NCBI GenBank assembly: GCA_016234805.1
Contig: JACRNU010000070.1
Coordinates: 1-33,822 of the forward strand
Source: Elusimicrobiota bacterium
GTDB lineage: Bacteria; Elusimicrobiota; Elusimicrobia; UBA1565; UBA9628
DNA length: 33,822 nucleotides
Direction of reading: 5' to 3'
Positions 28,549 to 33,822 of this stretch are shown piece by piece; position 1 is the stretch's first letter, and every line of letters begins with the position of its first letter. A model generated the notes under the pieces. It was not told where the DNA came from. It worked only from the letters and a program-made list of their open reading frames with translations, and did not search any database. The position numbers and the translations under genes were made by a program.

Positions 28549-29613
28549 TTACTGGGTCTCGTTGCGCACCGCGTTGACCGTGCGGCGCGAGACCTTGATG
28601 CCGTACTCCTCGCGCAGGCGCAGGCACAGGGCCGCGTCGGTCCTGTGCCCGGGCTCGGAGAGCCAGCGGGAGAGGATCTCGCGCAGGACCTTGCGCCGTC
28701 CCGGCACCAGGGTGATCAGCGGCGTTTCCCGGCCCCAGGGCAGGATCACGGAACGGCCCGAGAGGGCTCGGCTCACGGTGCTGGGCGCCAGGTCCAGCCG
28801 GTGAGCGAGTTGGCGCAGGCTGATGGGCCGCTTCTGATCCGCCTGCTGGGTGGTCAGATACTCGGACTGGAGCTTGGCGAGGCTCTCCACGATGCGGAAC
28901 ACGGTGTTCTGCCTCAGGTTGACCGTCTCGATGCGCTTGATGAGGCGGGGGAGCTTGCGGCGCTCGTCCGAGGAGAGCGTCCCTTCCCGCTTCCACTCCT
29001 CCACCAGGTCGTAGCGGATGTGGTAGCGGCCCCGGGCCCAGTGGGGGGAGAAGAACTCGAAGGAGGGCTCGCCGCCGTCCGTCCAGACCCGGGCGAGGCA
29101 GGTGTAGCGCTTCGAGGACGGGGATCCGGGCGGCGGGCCCTCGAACTCGGCCTGGGTGCCGATCTCCAGGAGCATGTCGTGGATGCGGCGGACATCCTCC
29201 ACCGAGAGGGAGGTCCGCTTGGAGATCTCGGCCATGGAGAGCGGCTCGTCCGAATGCAGGAAATAGGTCTCGAAGGCCTCTCGGCCCATCTTGCGGATCC
29301 GGGATACGAGGCGGTTTTTGGAGTCGAGGATGCCCTCGACTTGGGCCCGCTCTCCGCCGGAGGCGACGCGAGAGCCGATCTCGTCGAAGCCCAGGGCCAT
29401 CCGGGACCTGGGCCAGCGCTGGCGGCGGATGGCGCTCTGGCCCATGTCGGACCCGAAGAAGAGCTTCTGGAAGAGGGGGTCTTTCTCGATCTTGCGTACT
29501 TCGAGCGCGAATTCGCGCTCGGGCATCTCGATCCAATCGGCCATGCGCAGCCGTCCGATGAGGGCGGGCCTCAGTTGGGCCTTGAGCAGGGTTTTTAGGC
29601 TGGGGCTTTCCAT
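28549..29613 (-). CDS. rpoN: RNA polymerase sigma-54 factor (short, divergent)
   Basis: This 354-residue sigma-54 is needed for activator-dependent promoters. Region I is recognisable (LKAQLRPALIGRLRMADWIEM, then EKDPLF); the acidic region II is short; the core-binding part spans about 90-230; VNLRQNTVFRIVESLAKLQSEYL matches the conserved helix before the DNA-binding domain; the helix-turn-helix is LRQLAHRLDLAPSTVSRALSG (276-296). The RpoN box near the end reads SRRTVNAVRN instead of the usual ARRTVAKYRE, so -24 recognition may differ. Normal length is 430-500. ATG 29613 has GGAAA upstream; ATG 29655 or 29667 in frame would add 14-18 residues. It is divergent from the NtrB/NtrC-like pair, which are probable partners. 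Confidence 0.87.
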   Translation of the reverse strand: MESPSLKTLLKAQLRPALIGRLRMADWIEMPEREFALEVRKIEKDPLFQKLFFGSDMGQSAIRRQRWPRSRMALGFDEIGSRVASGGERAQVEGILDSKNRLVSRIRKMGREAFETYFLHSDEPLSMAEISKRTSLSVEDVRRIHDMLLEIGTQAEFEGPPPGSPSSKRYTCLARVWTDGGEPSFEFFSPHWARGRYHIRYDLVEEWKREGTLSSDERRKLPRLIKRIETVNLRQNTVFRIVESLAKLQSEYLTTQQADQKRPISLRQLAHRLDLAPSTVSRALSGRSVILPWGRETPLITLVPGRRKVLREILSRWLSEPGHRTDAALCLRLREEYGIKVSRRTVNAVRNETQ

Positions 29614-29688
29614 GAGGATTTCCGGACGCTTTGCGGACTTACCTCGCTGTTTCATACAATATACCATATTGGCAGCTCCAACGACGTC

Positions 29689-30702
29689 ATGTTCTACTGC
29701 GACCGCGAGGCCGACATCATCGAGGTCAACCCGGCTTTCCTCAAGCTCTACGGCTACCGGCGCGAGGAGGTCATCGGCCGGAACCCGAGGATCCTGCGCT
29801 CCGACCACACGCTTCCCGAGCTCTACAAGCGCATGTGGGAGGGCATCGCGGACCCCGTGCGGGGGTTCTGGCGCGGGCCTATCGTCAACAAGGCCAAGGA
29901 CGGCCGGGAGATCCCGATGCTCCTCTCCATCACGGCCATACGCGATACCGAAGGCGCCGAAGGCATCATCGGCTTCATGGCCGTGGGCATGGACATGACG
30001 GAGCAGCTCTCCCTCAAGACCCGGGTCGCGCAGTCCGAGGCCCTGGCCAACATCGGCGAGATGGCGGCCGTGGTGGCGCACGAGATCCGCAATCCCTTGG
30101 GCTCCGTGGTCATCGCGGCCAACCAGCTGGCCACCGACTCTGTCGCCCCCGAAGACAAGGGCATGGTGATGAAGCTCTTGCGCAGCGAGAGCAAGCGCCT
30201 CACCGATGTGCTCGCGGGCTTCTTGGCCTACGCGCGTCCCCCGTCTTTGAGGCTCGCCCGCGCGGACTTGAACGCGCTGGTCACCGAGGTGCTCGGCATC
30301 GCCCAGTCCAACCGGGAGCTCATGCGCCATACCCGGGTGAGCGTTTCGCTCGACCCTTCCCTGAAGTCCTGCGCCATGGACTCGGACCAGGTCCGGCAGG
30401 TGGTCTGGAACATCATGGTCAACGCCCTGCAGGCCATGGACGGCTACGGCAAGCTCACCGTGACCACGGGGCGGGAGCCGGGCTGGGTGTTCTTCCGCGT
30501 CCGCGACACCGGGCCCGGCATCCCGGAGCCGGTCCTGCGCGAGATACTCAAGCCCTTCTTCACGACGAAGCAGCAGGGGACGGGCCTGGGCCTGGCCACC
30601 GCGGACCGCATCGTCAAGGCCCATGGCGGCGTGATCGGCGTCGAGAGCCGGCCCGGCGAAGGGGCCGTCTTCACCGTGCGCCTGCCCGAAACGGAGGCAT
30701 GA
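29689..30702 (+). CDS. PAS-domain sensor histidine kinase (NtrB-like)
   Basis: The 337-residue cytosolic kinase has a PAS domain (1-105), a HisKA domain with the phosphorylated His131 (VVAHEIRNPLGSVV), and an HATPase domain with N (NIMVNALQAMDG), G1 (RDTGPGIPEP), F (FFTTK) and G2 (GTGLGLATADRI) boxes. No membrane segment is present. It overlaps the NtrC-like gene by 4 bp and forms a two-component pair with it for sigma-54 genes. The start is odd: the frame is open upstream to 29599, and the ten codons before ATG 29689 (IHIGSSNDV-like, from about 29662) continue the PAS domain without any ATG, GTG or TTG. Translation may begin at a rare codon (ATT 29668 or CTG 29647), or the first PAS strand may have been lost. 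Confidence 0.88.
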   Translation: MFYCDREADIIEVNPAFLKLYGYRREEVIGRNPRILRSDHTLPELYKRMWEGIADPVRGFWRGPIVNKAKDGREIPMLLSITAIRDTEGAEGIIGFMAVGMDMTEQLSLKTRVAQSEALANIGEMAAVVAHEIRNPLGSVVIAANQLATDSVAPEDKGMVMKLLRSESKRLTDVLAGFLAYARPPSLRLARADLNALVTEVLGIAQSNRELMRHTRVSVSLDPSLKSCAMDSDQVRQVVWNIMVNALQAMDGYGKLTVTTGREPGWVFFRVRDTGPGIPEPVLREILKPFFTTKQQGTGLGLATADRIVKAHGGVIGVESRPGEGAVFTVRLPETEA

Positions 30703-31930
30703 TGGACAGACCCAGGATCCTTCTGGCGGAAGACGACGCCTCGCTCGCCACGCTCATGGCCCTGGACCTCAAGCGGCGCGGCTACGAGGTGGTGTCCGCG
30801 AGGAACGGCCGGGAGGCGGCCCAGAAGGTCGCGGCCCAGCACTACGACGCGGTGGTCACGGACCTGCGCATCGGCTCCCCTGACGGGCTCGAGATACTGC
30901 GCATCGCCAAACAGTCCCAGCCCGAGACCCAGGTCATCCTCATCACGGGCCACGGCTCCATCGACACCGCGGTCACGGCCATGAAGAACGGCGCCTACGA
31001 CTACATGACCAAGCCCATCGAGCCCGACGAGCTGGCCATCGTCATCGACAAGGCCATCGAGCACCGCCGGCTCCTCGGCGAGGTGCGGAGTCCGGCACGG
31101 GCAAGGAGCTCATCGCCCGGGCCATCCACGAGAAGTCCTCCCGCCGCAATGGGGCCTTCGTGGCCATCAACTGCGGAGCCCTGCCCGAGGGCCTGCTCGA
31201 GAGCGAGCTCTTCGGCCACGTGAAAGGCTCCTTCACCGGCGCGGAGCGCAACAAGCGCGGTCTCTTCGAGGAAGCCAGCGGGGGGACCCTCTTCCTCGAT
31301 GAGATCAGCGAGACGACCCCGTCCCTCCAGGTCAAGCTCCTGCGCGCCCTGCAGGACGGGGAAGTCCGGCGGGTCGGCGACAACCACCCCATCAAGGTCT
31401 CGGGCAGGCTCGTGACCGCGACCAACAGGGACCTCTCCCGGCTCGTGGAGGAGGGCAGGTTCCGCGACGACCTCTACTACCGCCTCAAGGTCTTCCCCAT
31501 CTTGATCCCCCCTCTGCGGGAGCGGCCGGAGGACATCCTGCCCCTGGCCGAGCACTTCCTCCGCAACGCCCGCAAGAAAAACGGCGGACGGGCCGTGCGC
31601 TTCTCCCTGAATGCCGCCGAGGCCATCAAAGCCTACCGCTGGCCCGGCAATGTGCGGGAACTCGAGCACGCCATGGAGCGGGCCCTCATCATGGCGACCG
31701 AAACGGCCATCACTTGCGAGGACCTGCCCCCGGAGATCCTCACCCAGGCGGTCCGCCCTGCCGCGGGCAAGGCCGGAGAGAAGCTCCAGGACCTCGAGAA
31801 GCGGCACATCGCGGATACGCTCAAGGCGTGCGGCTTCAACCCCGTTGAGGCGGCCAAGCAGCTGGGCGTGACCCGCTTTGCCCTGGCAAGCAAGATGAAG
31901 GCCTACCGCATCCCTGCCAAGCCCCATTGA
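30699..31930 (+). pseudogene. NtrC-like sigma-54 activator with internal deletion and frameshift
   Basis: A receiver domain (residues 1-125; phosphoacceptor Asp55 in DAVVTDLRIG, Lys in MTKPIEP) is followed by the AAA+ and Fis-type helix-turn-helix domains in another frame. The first frame leaves family sequence at about 31085 (EHRRLLGEV) and runs on to 31223. From about 31088 the other frame reads [14 protein letters not shown], the Walker A, then [17 protein letters not shown] (sigma-54 contact loop), GGTLFLDEI (Walker B), [12 protein letters not shown] and a C-terminal DNA-binding end ([21 protein letters not shown]). About 40 residues of linker and first AAA+ strands are missing, so it is a deletion, not only a base slip. 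The start ATG 30699 overlaps the kinase stop. It could be real decay or an assembly artefact. A receiver-only protein would still be made. Confidence 0.85.
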
Positions 31931-33720
31931 CTCCTTCTCGGACCGACCCCATCCGCGGCCTTCCTGATCCGACTCCGGCACGCCTCTTCCCTGCGGCCCT
32001 GGCCGCGGCCGCCGTCGCCTTCCTCGTCTATCTGCCCTCCCTGGCTAACGGCTTCGTCAACTGGGACGACCGCGCCATGCTCTTCGAGAACCCGGGCATC
32101 AGGGACCTCGGGTGGGGCTCCTTGAAGTGGATGCTCACCACGGATCACATGAGCGCCTACCAGCCCCTCGGCTGGCTGGGCTGCGCGGTCATCATCAAGG
32201 TCCAGGGACTGCGGCCGTTCGGGTTCCACCTCGCCGGCGCCCTCTTCCACGCGGCCAACACCGGGCTCTTCCTCCTCCTGGCCTGGAAACTGCTCGTCTT
32301 TCCCGTCCGAGCCCGCCCCCCCCAGCTTCCAGGCGCCTCCGAGGACGGGCGAGCGGAGAACGACCTCGCCCGACTCTGCGGCGCGGCGTTCGCCTCCCTG
32401 CTCTTCGGCCTCCACCCCCTCCAGGTCGAGACCGTGGCGTGGGCCACCGGTTTCTCCGACCTTCTGGGGACCCTGTTCTTCCTGCTGTCTTTGACGCTCT
32501 ACCTCGAGTCCGTGGAGCGCGAAGGCCGCAGGCGGAACGTCCTGCTGGCGCTCTCCCTGGCCGCTTTCTCGGCTTCAGGGCTTTCTCGCTGGAAGGGAGT
32601 GTTCCTCCCCGTGGTCGTGGGGGCGGTCAACTTCTTCCCTCTGCGACGCTTCGAGCGTGAGCCCCGCCCCGCCAACGCCCTTACCGAAGGCGGGCGGGAC
32701 GCTCGGCTTCCGGCCTGGACCGCGCCCCGGCGCGTGTGGGCCGAGCTGGCGGCCTTCTCCGTACTCGCCGCTGCCGTTGTGCTGGCCAATGCAGCGGCCA
32801 AGATCCATGGCGCGGGGTATGGACTGCACTTGCGGCCCGTGGAAGCCGGCAGCGCGGCCATGCTCTACGCCTGGAAAACGGTCTGGCCCGCGGACCTCAT
32901 CCCTCTCTACGAGCTCGGCGCCAGAGGCGCCGAAGGCGGCATCGCGGCCCTGTTGCCCCTAGCCCTGGCTGCGGCCGTCACCGCAGGCGCCGTGGTCCTG
33001 CGCAGGTCCTTCCCAGCCGCGCCTGTCTTGTGGCTCTGTTTCTTGGCCGCTGTGGCGCCGCCCTTCGCGCTCAAGGGGCCTGGGCCCGTGTTCGCCCAGG
33101 ACCTGCACGCGTACCTGGCCTGCGCGGTCTTCTATCTGGCGGCAGGAGGCTTGCTGGCCGCAGGATTGGCCCGATCCGGTCCGGTCCGCAAGGCCGCGCT
33201 CTTCTGCGTCTCGGGAGCTATCCTCCTGGCCCTGGGCACGACGACCCTGCGCCAAGCCAGGGTCTGGAAGGACTCGGTCTCCCTCTGGACCCATACCCTG
33301 GCCGTGGACAGCTCTTCCCATCCCGCCAGGGTGAACCTGGCAGCCGGCCTGCTGAAGCTGTCCCGGGACGACGACGCCATGATCCACCTCAGGGAGCAAC
33401 TGGCCCGCCATCCTGATGACGGCGTGGCCCGGTTCAACCTCGACCAGGTCGTGAAGCGGCGCGGGTCCTCCGAGCCCGACATGGCCCATTTCCACAACAA
33501 CCTGGGCGCGGACCTCTTCAACCTGGGGAGGCTCGAAGACGCCGCCTATCACCTGACCAAAGCGCTCTCGCTCGCCCCGGACGCGGCCGGCACCCACGCC
33601 AACCTCACAGCGGTCCTGCTCGGGCTCGGCCGCGTCGAGGAGGCTCGGCGCCACCACGACCGGTTACTGGGCTTGTCCCGCTCTCCGCGGGAGGCCCGGT
33701 CCCGGGGGGCAGTTCCGTAA
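31927..33720 (+). CDS. Multi-pass membrane protein with C-terminal TPRs (TMTC/PMT-like)
   Basis: The 597-residue protein has about ten or more transmembrane segments in residues 20-460, with [16 protein letters not shown] in the first loop and [16 protein letters not shown] in another; both are typical of bacterial TPR-containing GT-C glycosyltransferase-like proteins (eukaryotic TMTC relatives). The DD in the first loop fits the catalytic acidic pair of GT-C enzymes. TPR-like helices cover 450-585 ([25 protein letters not shown]). The start is TTG 31927, overlapping the activator stop by 4 bp; no better start is near. Two repeat-derived segments sit in loops (about 141-149 and 248-269). The donor and acceptor are unknown; glycosylation of envelope proteins is an inference. 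Confidence 0.78.
   Translation: MTPSRTDPIRGLPDPTPARLFPAALAAAAVAFLVYLPSLANGFVNWDDRAMLFENPGIRDLGWGSLKWMLTTDHMSAYQPLGWLGCAVIIKVQGLRPFGFHLAGALFHAANTGLFLLLAWKLLVFPVRARPPQLPGASEDGRAENDLARLCGAAFASLLFGLHPLQVETVAWATGFSDLLGTLFFLLSLTLYLESVEREGRRRNVLLALSLAAFSASGLSRWKGVFLPVVVGAVNFFPLRRFEREPRPANALTEGGRDARLPAWTAPRRVWAELAAFSVLAAAVVLANAAAKIHGAGYGLHLRPVEAGSAAMLYAWKTVWPADLIPLYELGARGAEGGIAALLPLALAAAVTAGAVVLRRSFPAAPVLWLCFLAAVAPPFALKGPGPVFAQDLHAYLACAVFYLAAGGLLAAGLARSGPVRKAALFCVSGAILLALGTTTLRQARVWKDSVSLWTHTLAVDSSSHPARVNLAAGLLKLSRDDDAMIHLREQLARHPDDGVARFNLDQVVKRRGSSEPDMAHFHNNLGADLFNLGRLEDAAYHLTKALSLAPDAAGTHANLTAVLLGLGRVEEARRHHDRLLGLSRSPREARSRGAVP
32347..32371 (+). repeat. Dispersed palindromic repeat in the TPR gene (GGAGAACG family)
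   Basis: Arms GGGCGAG and CTCGCCC surround an 11-nt loop; the centre GCGGAGAACGACC is shared with the radical SAM gene and, for GCGGAGAACG, with the redox fusion. It codes for part of a polar loop between membrane segments. Confidence 0.7.
32669..32731 (+). repeat. 63-bp dispersed coding repeat, copy B
   Basis: It matches copy A (11673-11735, other strand) at 54 of 63 bases, and is read in the same frame. It lies in a loop between two membrane segments of the TPR protein, giving [20 protein letters not shown]. Confidence 0.85.
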
Positions 33721-33735
33721 CTCCGCCGCGGCTCA

Positions 33736-33816
33736 TGGTGGGTCGATGTGCTGAAAGCTGTCGTGCTGCATGCTCCAGCCAATTTGGCCGGCCGCATTCT
33801 TAAACTGGACCCACCA
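33736..33816. mobile_element. Possible end of an insertion sequence (IS21-like?)
   Basis: TGGTGGGTC (33736-33744) and GACCCACCA (33808-33816) are perfect 9-bp inverted repeats 63 bp apart, just after a gene and at the window edge. Non-coding ends with repeated TGGGTC-type motifs occur in IS21-like elements. No transposase is in view, so the assignment is weak. Confidence 0.3.
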
Positions 33817-33822
33817 TTTGAA

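Noticed and set aside
28549-30624. Minus-strand frame of 691 codons covering rpoN and the kinase
   Set aside because: Only the part from 29613 down matches sigma-54; the upstream half is antisense to the histidine kinase.

Overview
The window is GC-rich bacterial DNA from what looks like an anaerobic or microaerophilic, probably diderm organism. It carries ferredoxin-linked 2-oxoacid oxidoreductase, many Fe-S flavoproteins, NifS/NifU-type Fe-S assembly, sigma-54 with NtrB/NtrC-like regulators, and a TPR/multi-membrane-segment protein. Gene content and style would fit an Elusimicrobiota-like or deltaproteobacteria-like lineage, but no 16S rRNA or other decisive marker is present, so this is an inference. 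No tRNA, rRNA or CRISPR was seen.

Left end (1-4.3 kb): an accessory, insertion-rich region. It holds a small secreted protein (minus strand), an IS91-family HUH transposase, the first part of a cell-wall amidase gene cut off by an ISL3-family element, and the ISL3 element itself. The ISL3 transposase has lost its zinc-finger region by an out-of-frame deletion. A single-domain response regulator starts 3 bp beyond the right inverted repeat, which seems to supply its ribosome binding site.

Centre (4.7-22.4 kb): metabolism. There is an acylating aldehyde dehydrogenase; a two-gene flavoprotein operon (a 1210-residue fusion of four redox modules plus a DAO-family dehydrogenase); a serine protease with an ArfB-like release factor; and two divergent TCA-type operons. 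sdhCAB-sucCD runs leftwards and mdh followed by korDABC runs rightwards. Together they cover oxaloacetate/malate and fumarate/succinate/succinyl-CoA/2-oxoglutarate, in either the oxidative or the reductive direction; fumarase and citrate synthase are not in the window.

Right part (22.4-33.8 kb): a zinc-ribbon/GYF-like membrane protein, a HEAT-repeat membrane protein with an overlapping radical SAM gene, nifS-nifU, a short rpoN, a PAS histidine kinase, an NtrC-like activator broken by an internal deletion, a large TPR membrane protein, and what may be the edge of another insertion sequence.

The most unusual signal is a set of short, mostly palindromic repeats inside protein-coding genes, kept in frame (sdhA, sucD, the redox fusion, the radical SAM gene, the protease, the TPR protein, the zinc-ribbon protein) and also between korA and korB. 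They resemble in principle the protein-coding palindromic elements known from Rickettsia, but their sequences were not recognised. A second pattern is a TATA-like -10 box 6-9 nt from the start codon at several operon heads, suggesting leaderless or near-leaderless transcripts.
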